Source of the DNA: Hirschia baltica ATCC 49814
Lineage (GTDB): Bacteria; Pseudomonadota; Alphaproteobacteria; Caulobacterales; Hyphomonadaceae
NCBI RefSeq assembly: GCF_000023785.1
Contig: NC_012982.1
Span: 1,674,001-1,738,000 of the forward strand
Reading direction: 5' to 3'
DNA length: 64,000 nt
The translations under genes and the position numbers were made by a program. Position 1 is the stretch's first letter. The number at the start of each line of letters is the position of its first letter. The notes below the pieces were generated by a model. The model ran no database searches and was not told where the DNA came from. It saw nothing but the letters and a program-made list of their open reading frames with translations. Positions 17,564-27,789 of this stretch are shown here, in pieces.

Positions 17564-19891
17564 ATGAACAGATCAAAAAAATCATTCGCGTTAGCAATGT
17601 TATTGGGTGCAAGCACAACTGCTTTGTCTGGCGTTGCGTTAGCTCAGACTGATAATGAAGTAACAGAGAGTGCAAAAACTTATGATACTATAGTCGTCAC
17701 AGCTCAGAGACGTGAACAAAACTTACAAGATGTTCCTGTATCCGTCACAGCGATCAGTGGGGATGCGTTGGCAAATCTCGGTGTTGCAGACATGACGGAA
17801 GTTTCGAAACTTTCTCCAAATGTCACATTAGAAGTATCACGTGGTACGAACTCAACTTTAACGGCATTTATCCGCGGTGTGGGGCAGCAAGATCCTGTTT
17901 CTGGTTTTGAAAGCGGCGTAGGGGTATATTTGGATGATGTATATCTGAACAGACCTCAGGGAGCTGTTTTAGATGTGTTTGACGTTGAGCGTATTGAGGT
18001 GCTTCGTGGACCTCAAGGAACCCTATATGGTCGCAATACGATCGGTGGTGCCGTTAAATATGTGACAAAAGACCTTTCAGATGAACCAGAATTAGAAGTG
18101 AGTGGCGCTTACGGTACGTATGGACAAGCTGAAGCGTTAGTTAAAGGTTCAGTTCCGATATCTGATTCTTTCCGCGTCGGTGCAGCTGTCACAAAATTAA
18201 ACCGTGACGGTTTTGGGAAAAATGTCATCACTGGCGCTGAAAATTATAACAAAGATGTACTTTCTGGTCGTTTGTCGATGGAATTAGATGCAACGGAAAG
18301 TTTGTCTTTCAAACTGTCAGGTGATTATACGAAAGATGATTCTGTTGCACGCCAAGGACATAGACTTATTCCTGGCCAGTTATCGGGTGCTCCAGTTTTG
18401 GGTGATGTGTTTGACACACGCGCTGGATTGAATGTTGTTCAGCAAGAAGTGGAAGCTTATGGTGGGTCTTTTGTCACGACATTGGATCTGAACGACAGCA
18501 TCACTATCAAGAACATTTTAGCTTATCGAGAAGATGAAACGACATCTCCAATTGATTTTGATAGTCTGCAATCTGCTGATCTTGATGTACCAGCTATTTA
18601 TGCAAATGATCAACTTTCAAATGAGTTGCAGTTGTCTTATACTGGTGACAAATTAAACGGAATTGCAGGGATTTATTATCTTGATGCAAATGCATCAACT
18701 GTTTTTGATGTGTTGCTAGCAAATACTGGTGCGTTGATTTCGTTGCCGGGATTAAATGCTCAGACATTTGGAGAAGTTGAAACAAAAACATGGGCTGCAT
18801 ACGCAGACTTTAGTTATGATTTCACCGAACAATTGTCTTTAACTGTAGGGGGGCGTTTTACACATGATGAACGTACTTCAACCGTTTTGAGACGAACATA
18901 TATTGGTGGTTTTTCTGAATTCTTCAATGGTGATGGTATCGTCATCGCCACATCATCCGACTTTAATGGTTCAAATGAATGGGATGAATTTACTCCGCGT
19001 ATAGCGCTTAGCTATAAGCCTACACCTGATCACAATATCTACGCGTCTGCATCTAAGGGCTTTAAAGGTGGAGGTTTTGATCCACGTGGTCAGACATCAA
19101 CAGCGCCTGATTTAAACCAAGATTCAGTTGTGTCAGCAGAAGAAATTTATGAATTCATGTCATTCGACCCTGAATCTGTAAATAGTTTTGAAGTGGGGCT
19201 GAAATCGTCATTTGGAAACGGTAGGGTAACAACAAATATTGCCGCATTCCTTATGGATTATACTGATATTCAAATTCCTGGTTCAATCGGTGTCGATACT
19301 GATGATGATGGAATTAATGATACTTTCACAGGTGTGACGACGAATGCGGGTGCTGCTACTGTTTCAGGGATAGAATTTGAAGCTTTGGCGCATGTTGCTG
19401 ATGATATCTTTACGACAGGTGACTTCTTAAACGCATCTGTTACCGCTGGGTATATAGACGCGCAATATGACGAATATATCCTCAATGAAGTTGATGTGTC
19501 TGATCAGCGTGTATTCCAGAATACTCCCGACTGGTCTGCGAGTGGTGTGTTTACATATAATACGCCTCTTGGGGGTGGTGATTTGAATGTTGCGACCACC
19601 ATTTCATACAAAGGGGATTCAAGTCAGTTCGAAGCACCAAATCCTTTCTTGGATCAGGAAGCATTTACTTTGTATGATTTGAGTCTTGTGTGGACTGCAC
19701 CTAATGATCAATGGACTTTAGGGCTGCATGGCAAGAACTTAACTGATGAGGAATACAAAGTGGCTGGATACAATTTTGTTTCAATCGGGCCAGACGGATC
19801 TTTCACGCCAACATTGGGATTAGAGGGGACTTTAACTGCATTTTACGGAAACCCTCGGACGTTTACTATGTCGGTAGGATATAAGTTCTAA
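17564..19891 (+). CDS. TonB-dependent outer-membrane receptor
   Basis: The ATG at 17564 follows GGGAGGA; an upstream TTG in the same frame is unlikely. The 775-residue protein has a signal peptide (MNRSKKSFALAMLLGASTTALSGVALAQ), a TonB-box-like segment (YDTIVVTAQRR), a plug domain with LRGPQGTLYGRNTIGGAVKYVTK, and a 22-strand barrel ending in a terminal aromatic (MSVGYKF). It imports a substrate across the outer membrane using TonB energy. Its placement opposite the 3-hydroxybutyrate/acetoacetate operon, and next to a hydrolase-MFS pair with the same operator, suggests an organic acid, ester or oligomer rather than iron. That is inference. Confidence 0.9.
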   Translation: MNRSKKSFALAMLLGASTTALSGVALAQTDNEVTESAKTYDTIVVTAQRREQNLQDVPVSVTAISGDALANLGVADMTEVSKLSPNVTLEVSRGTNSTLTAFIRGVGQQDPVSGFESGVGVYLDDVYLNRPQGAVLDVFDVERIEVLRGPQGTLYGRNTIGGAVKYVTKDLSDEPELEVSGAYGTYGQAEALVKGSVPISDSFRVGAAVTKLNRDGFGKNVITGAENYNKDVLSGRLSMELDATESLSFKLSGDYTKDDSVARQGHRLIPGQLSGAPVLGDVFDTRAGLNVVQQEVEAYGGSFVTTLDLNDSITIKNILAYREDETTSPIDFDSLQSADLDVPAIYANDQLSNELQLSYTGDKLNGIAGIYYLDANASTVFDVLLANTGALISLPGLNAQTFGEVETKTWAAYADFSYDFTEQLSLTVGGRFTHDERTSTVLRRTYIGGFSEFFNGDGIVIATSSDFNGSNEWDEFTPRIALSYKPTPDHNIYASASKGFKGGGFDPRGQTSTAPDLNQDSVVSAEEIYEFMSFDPESVNSFEVGLKSSFGNGRVTTNIAAFLMDYTDIQIPGSIGVDTDDDGINDTFTGVTTNAGAATVSGIEFEALAHVADDIFTTGDFLNASVTAGYIDAQYDEYILNEVDVSDQRVFQNTPDWSASGVFTYNTPLGGGDLNVATTISYKGDSSQFEAPNPFLDQEAFTLYDLSLVWTAPNDQWTLGLHGKNLTDEEYKVAGYNFVSIGPDGSFTPTLGLEGTLTAFYGNPRTFTMSVGYKF

Positions 19892-19918
19892 TATTCTAAA
19901 ATCATTAAACTAAAAGAG

Positions 19919-19948
19919 CGGCGACGGAGAAATCAGTCGCCGTTTTTT
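19919..19948 (+). terminator. Rho-independent terminator after the TonB receptor
   Basis: CGGCGAC and GTCGCCG form a 7-bp GC-rich stem around a 10-base loop, followed by six T. It sits 27 bases after the receptor stop. Confidence 0.85.
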
Positions 19949-19974
19949 ATGTATCAATGTGCTAATTGTGACGT

Positions 19975-20649
19975 TTATTTTCTTCCGCAACTTGCTTCAA
20001 AACCGGCTATGCAAAATTCTAAAATGGTTTCATAGCCTTGTTGCAGGTCGGTAGAACGAAGTTTGTTGTTTGAAAGAGTATCCAAGCGTCCAGTTTGAGC
20101 GAAAGCTAAAGTTAGCGCGCCGGAAAGACAGTGGTAACTCCAAAGCATATCTGCTTCAGATGCTTCAGGGTAAGCCGCTCTTAGTTGCTCTAGGAATGTC
20201 CCAACCATTGGGTCAAAAAATTCTGACATGAGCTTACCACCCCATTCAGAAGAGTTATTCACGTATGCGACAAGCGCGTAATATTCTCTCCAGCCAGGTT
20301 TTTTAATATGGGAACCAGTGAGGACAGGCTTGAGATAAGCTTCCATGATTGAGCGGATAGAGGGCGGGTTGGGCGCTGCTTCTGCAACTGCTTTGTGAAG
20401 CGCATCTAAGCGCCAATCATTGAGAAGTTTCGCTCTACGTTTGAAAACGGCTTCAAATACTTTGGTTTTACGACCAAAGTAATAATTAGGTAAAGCAAGA
20501 TCTACTTCTGCTAATTTAGCGATTTCTCGCAATGTAACGGCGTCAAACCCATTTTGAGAGAAAAGGATTTCACCAGCGTTGAGGATACGAGTACGGCGGC
20601 TAATTCCATCGCCGTCGGTAGTAGTATTTGATTGAGTCGTGCTTACCAT
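19975..20649 (-). CDS. TetR-family transcriptional regulator
   Basis: The 224-residue protein has an N-terminal TetR helix-turn-helix: RTRILNAGEILFSQNGFDAVTLREIAKLAEVDLALPNYYFGRKTKVFEAVF (about 20-70). The helical C-terminal ligand domain is of the type found with acyl-CoA or organic-acid effectors. It is divergent from the alpha/beta hydrolase-MFS operon and converges on the TonB receptor terminator. The palindrome TTCAAC-N4-GTTGAA in the divergent gap, and twice upstream of the TonB receptor and scoA, is the obvious candidate operator. This makes it the likely local repressor of the whole 14.7-22.9 kb locus. Confidence 0.85.
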   Translation of the reverse strand: MVSTTQSNTTTDGDGISRRTRILNAGEILFSQNGFDAVTLREIAKLAEVDLALPNYYFGRKTKVFEAVFKRRAKLLNDWRLDALHKAVAEAAPNPPSIRSIMEAYLKPVLTGSHIKKPGWREYYALVAYVNNSSEWGGKLMSEFFDPMVGTFLEQLRAAYPEASEADMLWSYHCLSGALTLAFAQTGRLDTLSNNKLRSTDLQQGYETILEFCIAGFEASCGRK

Positions 20650-20730
20650 CCGACAAGAATAGGGCGCGGATTATAAATGTCCAGATTTTCATATGTTTGA
20701 TCTAACTATTGTGTCCTAAGTCATTTCATG

Positions 20731-20746
20731 TTCAACATCTGTTGAA
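20731..20746. promoter_or_regulatory. Candidate TetR operator, copy 3
   Basis: TTCAACATCTGTTGAA is a perfect 16-base palindrome between the TetR gene and the hydrolase gene. It is identical in core to copy 1. It lies 25 bases upstream of the hydrolase ATG, close enough to block that promoter and to allow autoregulation. Confidence 0.65.
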
Positions 20747-20770
20747 ATATAAAAAGACGGCGAGGAAACA

Positions 20771-21640
20771 ATGAAGAATGGTGAAATCATCTACCAATCG
20801 CGAGATGGGTTAAATCTTTTTGCTAAAAGCTTTGGACCTGAAGATGCAGATTTAACTGTTCTATGTCTTCACGGGTTAACACGGAACCATAAAGATTTTG
20901 TACCTATGATTCAAAGTTTGGGGAATCATAGACGCTATATCGCGATAGACGTGAGAGGACGTGGCCGATCTGATAGAGATCAAGATCCCTCGAAATATCG
21001 TTTAGATGTCTATGTGCAAGATGTCTTGGATCTGCTTGCGATCGTAAAACCTTCTAAGTTGGTCTTAATCGGGACTTCAATGGGAGGATTGATGTCGCTC
21101 CTTTTAAGCCAAATGCTTTCACAAGAGTTGTTGGGAGTCGTTTTAAACGATGTGGGCCCAAAACTTGAGCAAGCTGGACTTGAGAGAATTGCTGGGTATG
21201 TGGGCAATTTCATTGAGCATGATTCATGGGAAGATGCTGCGTTAGCAGTTGAAAAATCTCAACATTCAGCTTTTCCAAATTTCAGGCATGATGATTGGAT
21301 GAAGTTTGCCAAGCGAACTCACAAAGAAAATCAAGATGGTAAAATTGTTTTGGATTATGATCCGGCAATTGCAGAAAGCCTGAAAAATATAGAAGCTGAC
21401 ATTTCAGTAGAGATGCAAACTTGGGCTTTGTTTGCTTCTACATTTAAACGACCTTTATTGGTTGTACGTGGCGAAATTTCTGATCTTTTCTCAAGTGATA
21501 CGGCTGTAAAAATGGTTCACCGTCACGGTCGAGCGAATGTAATCTCTGTCTCAAACGTTGGTCACGCCCCAATATTGGATGAGCCTATCTGTGTGAAAAC
21601 AATTGAGAGTTTTCTTAAAAAGCTGGAGTTAGGTCAATGA
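20771..21640 (+). CDS. Alpha/beta-fold hydrolase
   Basis: The 289-residue protein starts after GAGGAA. It is a cytoplasmic alpha/beta hydrolase with the oxyanion HG motif (CLHGLTRNHKDF), the nucleophile elbow GTSMGG (Ser103), an acid near residue 235 (GEISDLFS) and His265 in SNVGHAP. It overlaps the following MFS gene by an ATGA. Sequence alone gives an ester or lactone hydrolase. The locus (3-hydroxybutyrate dehydrogenase, CoA transferase, TonB receptor) makes a hydroxyacid-ester or oligomer hydrolase plausible, but a methyl-ester or aromatic-ester substrate is also possible. Confidence 0.85.
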   Translation: MKNGEIIYQSRDGLNLFAKSFGPEDADLTVLCLHGLTRNHKDFVPMIQSLGNHRRYIAIDVRGRGRSDRDQDPSKYRLDVYVQDVLDLLAIVKPSKLVLIGTSMGGLMSLLLSQMLSQELLGVVLNDVGPKLEQAGLERIAGYVGNFIEHDSWEDAALAVEKSQHSAFPNFRHDDWMKFAKRTHKENQDGKIVLDYDPAIAESLKNIEADISVEMQTWALFASTFKRPLLVVRGEISDLFSSDTAVKMVHRHGRANVISVSNVGHAPILDEPICVKTIESFLKKLELGQ

Positions 21641-22935
21641 ATGATTCCTTAAACAAACCAAGTACTGAAACTCAAACCAATTTTAAGGGGCGTGCCTATG
21701 TTTTAGGGCTTCTCACGCTGGTTTACACCTTCAACCATGTCGACCGTCAGATTTTGGTAACGCTTCTTGAGCCGATCAAACAAGAGCTCCACCTGAAAGA
21801 CAGTCAGCTTGGTTTGCTGACTGGTCTTGCGTTTGCTGCTTTTTACGCGACATTAGGAATTCCCGTGGCTATGTGGGCTGATAGAGGAAATCGCCGAAAT
21901 ATCATAGCATTAGCTCTAACCGTCTGGTCCGCGATGACTGCAGTATCAGGGTTTGCGCAGAACTTTATGCATTTACTCATTGCTCGCATGGGGGTTGGTG
22001 TTGGTGAGGCCGGTGGTACACCTCCGGCAACAAGTATTATCGCCGATCTGTACCCACCTAAACAGCGCGCAATGGCTTTGGGTATTTACACTTCAGGTAT
22101 CGGACTTGGTATCATGATCGGGTATGTGCTGGCGGCTGAAGTCTACGCGCATTTTGGGTGGCGAATAGCTTTCTTTGTAGCGGGTGTGCCGGGATTATTA
22201 CTGGCTTTACTGGTTCGTTTTACAATGAAAGAGCCCAAACGCGGTCTTTCCGAGGCGCGGGAGCAGCATGAGCAAGCGCCAAGTTTGAAGGAAACATTAG
22301 CCTTTATAGGTACGCAAAAATCACTTATCTGGTTGTTGCTTGGATGTTTGATGATTTGTATTTCTGCGAATGCGTATGTGGCATTTATTTCAAGCCATTT
22401 GCAGCGTTCCTATAACTTGACTGTGATGGATGTGGCACTTCCCTTAGGACTTCTTATCGGGGTAGTGGGGAGTTTCGGTGCTATTGTTCTAGGAAATGTG
22501 TGTGATCGCTTGTCAGCTAAGGATCTTCGCTGGCGTCCATGGATGATTGGAATATGTTCGTTGGTTGCTCTGCCGTTTGCGTGGATGTTCCTCGGTGCAG
22601 AAACCGTAAATCACGCTTATATGTGGAATATCGTGCCGTGTTTCGTCGGATTAATTTATGCGAGCATCGCGTATACATCATCTCAAGAACTTGTGCCTTT
22701 GCAAATGCGATCATTTGCATCTGCTTTCACTCTGTTTTGTCTTACGTTGATTGGCATTGGGGGCGGACCACTTATCGCAGGAAGTTTAAGTGATTATTTT
22801 GCTGCGCAGGGAGTGGAGGCACCACTTACATTAGCTCTGCGGTGGATTCTCATTTTTAACGCGGCGAGCATTATCTGTTTTCTGTTCTCGGGTATTTTTT
22901 ATCGGTCAGATGTAAAAAGAGCTTCTGAAGCTTAG
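21637..22935 (+). CDS. MFS transporter (spinster-like)
   Basis: The 432-residue inner-membrane protein has 12 hydrophobic spans. The N-terminus reads TFNHVDRQILVTLLEPIKQELHLKDSQLGLLTGLAF, the form typical of the spinster-like MFS group common in alphaproteobacterial catabolic clusters. The loop 2-3 motif (MWADRGNRR) and the GVGEAGGTPPATSIIADLYPPKQRA stretch are clear. It is translationally coupled to the alpha/beta hydrolase and closed by a strong terminator. It probably takes up the substrate or product handled by this locus. The direction of transport cannot be read. Confidence 0.9.
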   Translation: MNDSLNKPSTETQTNFKGRAYVLGLLTLVYTFNHVDRQILVTLLEPIKQELHLKDSQLGLLTGLAFAAFYATLGIPVAMWADRGNRRNIIALALTVWSAMTAVSGFAQNFMHLLIARMGVGVGEAGGTPPATSIIADLYPPKQRAMALGIYTSGIGLGIMIGYVLAAEVYAHFGWRIAFFVAGVPGLLLALLVRFTMKEPKRGLSEAREQHEQAPSLKETLAFIGTQKSLIWLLLGCLMICISANAYVAFISSHLQRSYNLTVMDVALPLGLLIGVVGSFGAIVLGNVCDRLSAKDLRWRPWMIGICSLVALPFAWMFLGAETVNHAYMWNIVPCFVGLIYASIAYTSSQELVPLQMRSFASAFTLFCLTLIGIGGGPLIAGSLSDYFAAQGVEAPLTLALRWILIFNAASIICFLFSGIFYRSDVKRASEA

Positions 22936-22959
22936 ATATTTTCCATTAGTAAATTTATG

Positions 22960-23010
22960 CCTTCTGGTTCTTTAGTGTCAAAACTGAGAAGAACCAGAAG
23001 GTATTTTTTT
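22960..23010 (+). terminator. Strong Rho-independent terminator after the MFS gene
   Basis: CCTTCTGGTTCTT (22960-22972) and AAGAACCAGAAGG (22989-23001) form a perfect 13-bp stem, followed by TA and seven T. The T-run reaches the stop codon of the convergent lyase gene. Confidence 0.9.
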
Positions 23011-23845
23011 AGTTTTTTAGGCGCGCAAGTACTTTTTTAGCCTGAACCAGATGCGGTGCATCTACCATTTTGCCATTGATCTGAAGTGCTCCGGCGTCGG
23101 GGTCACTTTTGAAAGCGTCCACAATAGATTGTGCTTGTTTAATTTCGGTATCTGTTGGTGTAAATGCTTGATTGATAATGTCAGTTTGAGATGGGTGAAT
23201 TGCCATCATTCCTGAAAAGCCATCACGTCGACTTCGCGCTGCATATGCTGCCAAGCCGTCTTGGTTTTTAATATCAACATATACTGTGTCTATTGCTGCA
23301 ACATCTGCAGCATGCGCAGAAAATAGTGACATACTGCGAAGCATTTCATAGGGGGGAGTATAGCTGCCGTCTTCATTTCTAGAGGTTGATGCACCAATGG
23401 AGGCTGGCAAGTCTTCCGCTCCCCATGTTAAGCCTAGTAAATATTCCGACACTTCACGATAGGTGCCTAATTCAAAGACGGCAGTTGGGGTCTCTGTCGT
23501 AATCGGAATGATAGGAATAACAACTCCATTTAGAAGCTTGATTAGGGTAAGAATGGATTGCGCTCCCTCAGCCTTGGGCAGAATTATTCCAGCAGGCGGG
23601 AAGGGAAGCAAACAAGACAGATCCTGCGCCGCCCATTGCGTCGTTAAGGGATTAATACGGACGAATATAGGCTTAGGTTTCGGTGTCTTTAAAAATTCTG
23701 AAACAGCAATGCGTGCCTCTTGCTTGTGAGATGGAACAACGGAATCTTCCATATCTAAAATAATGGCATCTGCAGATGAATTTATCGCTTTTTCAAAGCG
23801 GTCAGGGCGGTCTGCCGGCACAAACAAAAGGGATCGTAGTTTCAT
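23009..23845 (-). CDS. HpcH/HpaI (CitE-like) acyl-CoA lyase
   Basis: The start is the ATG at 23845 ([20 protein letters not shown]), overlapping the MaoC stop as ATGA; a longer frame adds 14 unlikely residues. The 278-residue protein is a CitE/citramalyl-CoA-lyase-type TIM barrel. It has the N-terminal [11 protein letters not shown], the metal-ligand-type [13 protein letters not shown], and the later [15 protein letters not shown]. These enzymes cleave beta-hydroxyacyl-CoAs in a Mg-dependent retro-Claisen reaction. As the last gene of a leucine-degradation operon that lacks HMG-CoA lyase, it is the best candidate for cleaving 3-hydroxy-3-methylglutaryl-CoA. A mycobacterial CitE relative (Rv2498c) is reported to do so; this is from memory. 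Confidence 0.85.
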   Translation of the reverse strand: MKLRSLLFVPADRPDRFEKAINSSADAIILDMEDSVVPSHKQEARIAVSEFLKTPKPKPIFVRINPLTTQWAAQDLSCLLPFPPAGIILPKAEGAQSILTLIKLLNGVVIPIIPITTETPTAVFELGTYREVSEYLLGLTWGAEDLPASIGASTSRNEDGSYTPPYEMLRSMSLFSAHAADVAAIDTVYVDIKNQDGLAAYAARSRRDGFSGMMAIHPSQTDIINQAFTPTDTEIKQAQSIVDAFKSDPDAGALQINGKMVDAPHLVQAKKVLARLKN

Positions 23846-24294
23846 GCTTCTCTCTTTTTCAATAGAGCCGTTCGTAAGCACTGACAAACCAATTCATCTC
23901 GCTGATTATACATACGGTGGGTGAATGTAACGATACCAGCATTGGGGCGAGATTTGCTAACTCTCATCTCCCTGATTTCTGTTTCTGCCCGCAAAGTATC
24001 ACCGATAAAAACAGGGTTTGGCATAACGACTTTATCATAACCTAGATTGGCGATGAGTGTTCCAAGAGTTGTGTCACCTACAGAAATACCAACCATTAGG
24101 CCAAATGTGAAAATGCCATTTACGACGATTTGTCCAAATTCTGTGCTCTCAGCGTATTCTTTGTCTAAATGCAATGGCTGAGGATTGTGTGTCAGCGTAG
24201 TCATCATGATGTTGTCAGTGTCAGTTACAGTACGGCGTAAATCATGCTTGATAATGTCACCAATAGTCCACTCATCAAAATATTTGCCAGCCAT
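23842..24294 (-). CDS. MaoC-family (R-type) enoyl-CoA hydratase
   Basis: The 150-residue single-hotdog protein has the MaoC pattern: [44 protein letters not shown], containing the hydratase Asp/His pair (HNPQPLHLD), then [16 protein letters not shown]. Such enzymes hydrate trans-2-enoyl-CoA. In this operon it takes the position of the crotonase-type 3-methylglutaconyl-CoA hydratase, so its substrate is likely 3-methylglutaconyl-CoA or a relative. It starts shortly after the carboxylase alpha stop and overlaps the lyase start by four bases, implying balanced expression of hydratase and lyase. Confidence 0.85.
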   Translation of the reverse strand: MAGKYFDEWTIGDIIKHDLRRTVTDTDNIMMTTLTHNPQPLHLDKEYAESTEFGQIVVNGIFTFGLMVGISVGDTTLGTLIANLGYDKVVMPNPVFIGDTLRAETEIREMRVSKSRPNAGIVTFTHRMYNQRDELVCQCLRTALLKKREA

Positions 24295-24299
24295 AAAAA

Positions 24300-26183
24300 T
24301 TAAACCTCTTCATCTTGATGAGATACGATTTCTAACAATATCATGCCTTGCATAACATTTTGGTCAGCTTCCACATTTACAGAAATAACTTTTCCATCAA
24401 ATGGCGCGGTCATGCTGTGCTCCATTTTCATTGCTTCAAGCGTGATAAGGGGTTGGCCTTTCGTGACCTCATCACCTAGTGCTACTGAAAGTGAAAGTAT
24501 TTTCCCAGGCATGGGGGATGTAATCTGACCATCTGATAAATCACCAGCACCGGATTTAGCTTTACCGCGCGGCAAAGACACAAGGTAGGGCCACCCTTGA
24601 TCAATACAAAGTAGACCATCTGAGACTTGCTCCCAATAAGGGCAGTCATCACAATATGGGTCTACACTTATAGTATGGGTCTCGCCATCAACGCTTATAC
24701 GCATTGAAAGATCAGCTTGTGATCCATTTCTGAAACCAAATAATCCATTCCATGGGCCGGCTTTATCTTCGTCACTTAGAAGAAGTGATATGGCTTTTAG
24801 TTTATCAACCTTTAAGGGAGGCTTTGCTGTAAGAGCTTCTAAATTTGAATCAATGAATCCGGTGGTATAGCTGCCCGCTTCAAATGCTTTGTGGTTCAAT
24901 AGATTACAAAGAAATCCAGCATTGTTGATCACAGGGTAGGTCGAAACGTTTTCACATGCTTCAGCCAGGCTATGCATAGCTAATTTGCGGTTTTCTTCAT
25001 GTACAATCAGCTTAGCGACCATTGGATCATAGAAAGGAGTGATTTCAGCTCCATCTTGAATCCCAGTATCGACACGCACACCATACGGCATGTTTAGCAG
25101 GTTTATTTTACCTATGGATGGTAAGAATCCGTTCGTAGGGTTCTCGGAATAAAGTCTCGCCTCCATAGCCCAACCATTAATACTGATATCTTCCTGTTTA
25201 ACGGGGATTGGTTCACCTGAAGCGATACGTATTTGCCATTCGACCAGATCAATACCTGTAATGGCTTCTGTAACAGGGTGCTCAACCTGTAACCGCGTAT
25301 TCATCTCCATAAACCAGATGCTATCCGGGTTTAGTTCACCAGAAGCATCTGCTATGAATTCAATTGTGCCTGCACCTTCATAGTCTACAGCTTGGGCCGC
25401 TAGAATTGCAGTTTCACATATCCGTGCACGCGTTTCTTGGTTCATGCCAAAAGCAGGTGCTTCTTCAATTACCTTTTGATGGCGGCGTTGAAGCGTGCAA
25501 TCTCTCTCGAACAAATGGACAATATTCCCATGTTTGTCGCCAAAGATTTGTACTTCAATGTGACGCGGTGCTGTAATCCATTTTTCTAAAAGTACGCGAT
25601 CGTCGCCAAAAGAAGAGGCAGCTTCCCTTTGGCAGGACTTTAGCGCATTCGCAAAATTAGAAGCATTGTCAACTTTACGCATTCCTTTACCGCCGCCGCC
25701 AGCAACAGCTTTGATAAGAACAGGGTAACCAATGATTTTAGCTTCTTTTTCAAGACGCTTTAGTGATTGGTCTTCGCCTAGATAACCGGGCGTACAAGGA
25801 ATTCCTGCTTTCTCCATGAGTGTTTTGGCTGCATCCTTTAGTCCCATAGCCTGTATGGAAGATGATTTTGGGCCAATCCATATTAAACCAGCATCTATGA
25901 CGGCATCAGCGAAAGTCGCATTCTCTGACAAGAAGCCATAGCCTGGATGGATGGCATCAGCGCCAGTTTTTTTTGCTGCTGCAATAATCTTTTCGCCAAC
26001 AAGATAGCTTTCAATTGCTGGTGAAGGACCAATGTGAATAGCTTCATCCGCCATTTGTGTGTGAAGCGCTTTTGCATCTGCATCAGAATATACTGCAACT
26101 GTTGCAATATTCATTTCTTTAGCTGTGCGCATAATCCGGCATGCAATTTCACCGCGATTGGCTATCAGTATCTTTTTGATCAT
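24300..26183 (-). CDS. mccA: Methylcrotonyl-CoA carboxylase alpha subunit (biotin carboxylase + BCCP)
   Basis: The start is the ATG at 26183 ([17 protein letters not shown]), four bases past the beta-subunit stop. The upstream frame is the tail of the neighbouring gene in another phase. The 627-residue protein holds biotin carboxylase (1 to about 450: the ATP-loop [38 protein letters not shown]), a linker domain, and a C-terminal biotinyl domain with EAMKMEHS (biotinyl Lys about 586). It carboxylates biotin with bicarbonate and ATP for the beta subunit. Operon context with isovaleryl-CoA dehydrogenase selects methylcrotonyl-CoA over propionyl- or acetyl-CoA as the substrate. Confidence 0.92.
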   Translation of the reverse strand: MIKKILIANRGEIACRIMRTAKEMNIATVAVYSDADAKALHTQMADEAIHIGPSPAIESYLVGEKIIAAAKKTGADAIHPGYGFLSENATFADAVIDAGLIWIGPKSSSIQAMGLKDAAKTLMEKAGIPCTPGYLGEDQSLKRLEKEAKIIGYPVLIKAVAGGGGKGMRKVDNASNFANALKSCQREAASSFGDDRVLLEKWITAPRHIEVQIFGDKHGNIVHLFERDCTLQRRHQKVIEEAPAFGMNQETRARICETAILAAQAVDYEGAGTIEFIADASGELNPDSIWFMEMNTRLQVEHPVTEAITGIDLVEWQIRIASGEPIPVKQEDISINGWAMEARLYSENPTNGFLPSIGKINLLNMPYGVRVDTGIQDGAEITPFYDPMVAKLIVHEENRKLAMHSLAEACENVSTYPVINNAGFLCNLLNHKAFEAGSYTTGFIDSNLEALTAKPPLKVDKLKAISLLLSDEDKAGPWNGLFGFRNGSQADLSMRISVDGETHTISVDPYCDDCPYWEQVSDGLLCIDQGWPYLVSLPRGKAKSGAGDLSDGQITSPMPGKILSLSVALGDEVTKGQPLITLEAMKMEHSMTAPFDGKVISVNVEADQNVMQGMILLEIVSHQDEEV

Positions 26184-26187
26184 GAGA

Positions 26188-27789
26188 TTACATCCTGAAC
26201 ATGCCAAAGTGGGCATGATCGGCTATTGGCGCATTTAGAGTTGACGCAAAGGCTAGACCGAGTACATCACGTGTCTGAGCTGGATCTATAATTCCATCAT
26301 CCCATAACCGCGCCGTGGCAAAGAATGGGTTTCCTTCTTCATCATATTTGTCTCGAATAGGCTGCTTAAAAGCTTCTGTTTGTTCAGGTGTCCAGTTTGT
26401 TGCGTCACGGTTTACAGTTGCGAGGACACTTGCAGCTTGTTCACCTGCCATCACGCTGATGCGGCTATTGGGCCAAGTGAAAAGATAACGGGGGGAATAG
26501 GCGCGGCCACACATGCCGTAATTGCCTGCACCAAAGCTTCCGCCGATTAGCACTGTAATCTTGGGGACTTGGGCAGTTGCAACAGCGGTTACCATTTTTG
26601 CGCCGTGTTTTGCGATGCCTTCAGCTTCATACTTTCCACCAACCATGAAACCGGAGATGTTTTGTAGGAAGAGGAGCGGGATTTTACGCTGACAGGCTAG
26701 TTCAATAAAGTGCGCACCTTTTTGAGCACTTTCTGAAAATAGCACGCCATTATTTGCTAGGATAGCAACAGGCATTCCCCATATATGGGCAAAGCCTGTG
26801 ACAAGCGTTTCCCCAAAGTTGGCTTTAAATTCGTTAAACTTACTTCCATCAACGATGCGGGCTATTATTTCTCGGACGTCATAGGGCGTTTTAAGATCTT
26901 GTGGAATGACACCATAGAGTTCATCTGCATCATATAGTGGAGATTCCGGTTCTATTAAGTTTAGCTCGGGAAGCTTTTGTGGGGGAAGGGTTGAGATAAT
27001 GTCACGTACGATTGTGAGTGCGTGTTCATCATCATCAGCGATATGGTCAACAAGTCCTGATTGGCGTCCGTGAGTATCGGCACCGCCCAATTCTTCAGCG
27101 GAGATTTCTTCTCCAGTTGCAGCTTTGACCAGCGGCGGACCGGCTAAAAAGATGGTGCCCTGATCGCGGACAATGATAGATTCATCACACATAGCAGGCA
27201 CATATGCACCGCCGGCTGTGCAACTTCCCATGACACACGCTATTTGCGGAATGCCTTTTGCTGACATGTTTGCTTGATTGAAGAAGACACGTCCAAAATG
27301 GTCTCGGTCTGGAAATACTTCACTTTGGTGAGGCAAGTTAGCGCCGCCTGAATCCACAAGATAGATACAAGGAAGGTGGTTTTCTTCGGCAATCTCTTGA
27401 GCGCGGAGGTGTTTCTTGGCCGTTAAGGGGTAATATGTGCCACCTTTTACGGTAGCATCATTGATAACGATCATGACTTGTCGGCCACTCACACGGCCTA
27501 TACCGCAAATAATGCCGCCACCCGGAACTTCATTGCCGTAAAGATTATAGGCGGCAAGCTGACTGACTTCTAAAAAGGGTGAGCCGGGGTCTAATAAAAC
27601 CTTTAGCCTTTCTCGAGGTAATAGCTTTCCGCGTGCAACATGTTTGTCTCTGGATTTTTTTGGGCCACCAAGCCCAATTTCAGCAATGCGTTCTCTCAAT
27701 TCTTCATTGAGAGCTTTATTTGATGCATGTCTTTGTCGGAAAGTTTCCGAACTGGTGTCTAGTTTGGTTTCAAGCGTTGGAGCACTCAT
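26188..27789 (-). CDS. mccB: Methylcrotonyl-CoA carboxylase beta subunit (carboxyltransferase)
   Basis: The 533-residue carboxyltransferase transfers CO2 from biotin to 3-methylcrotonyl-CoA, giving 3-methylglutaconyl-CoA. Recognisable stretches are [56 protein letters not shown] and [38 protein letters not shown], the last typical of the MCC rather than the propionyl-CoA branch. The ATG overlaps the isovaleryl-CoA dehydrogenase stop by one base (TAATG). It is the second gene of the operon and full length for the family. Confidence 0.93.
   Translation of the reverse strand: MSAPTLETKLDTSSETFRQRHASNKALNEELRERIAEIGLGGPKKSRDKHVARGKLLPRERLKVLLDPGSPFLEVSQLAAYNLYGNEVPGGGIICGIGRVSGRQVMIVINDATVKGGTYYPLTAKKHLRAQEIAEENHLPCIYLVDSGGANLPHQSEVFPDRDHFGRVFFNQANMSAKGIPQIACVMGSCTAGGAYVPAMCDESIIVRDQGTIFLAGPPLVKAATGEEISAEELGGADTHGRQSGLVDHIADDDEHALTIVRDIISTLPPQKLPELNLIEPESPLYDADELYGVIPQDLKTPYDVREIIARIVDGSKFNEFKANFGETLVTGFAHIWGMPVAILANNGVLFSESAQKGAHFIELACQRKIPLLFLQNISGFMVGGKYEAEGIAKHGAKMVTAVATAQVPKITVLIGGSFGAGNYGMCGRAYSPRYLFTWPNSRISVMAGEQAASVLATVNRDATNWTPEQTEAFKQPIRDKYDEEGNPFFATARLWDDGIIDPAQTRDVLGLAFASTLNAPIADHAHFGMFRM

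Noticed and set aside
17439-17675. 78-codon minus frame covering the TetR operators and TonB receptor start
   Set aside because: It spans the regulatory gap and the signal peptide of a certain gene, so it is a chance frame.
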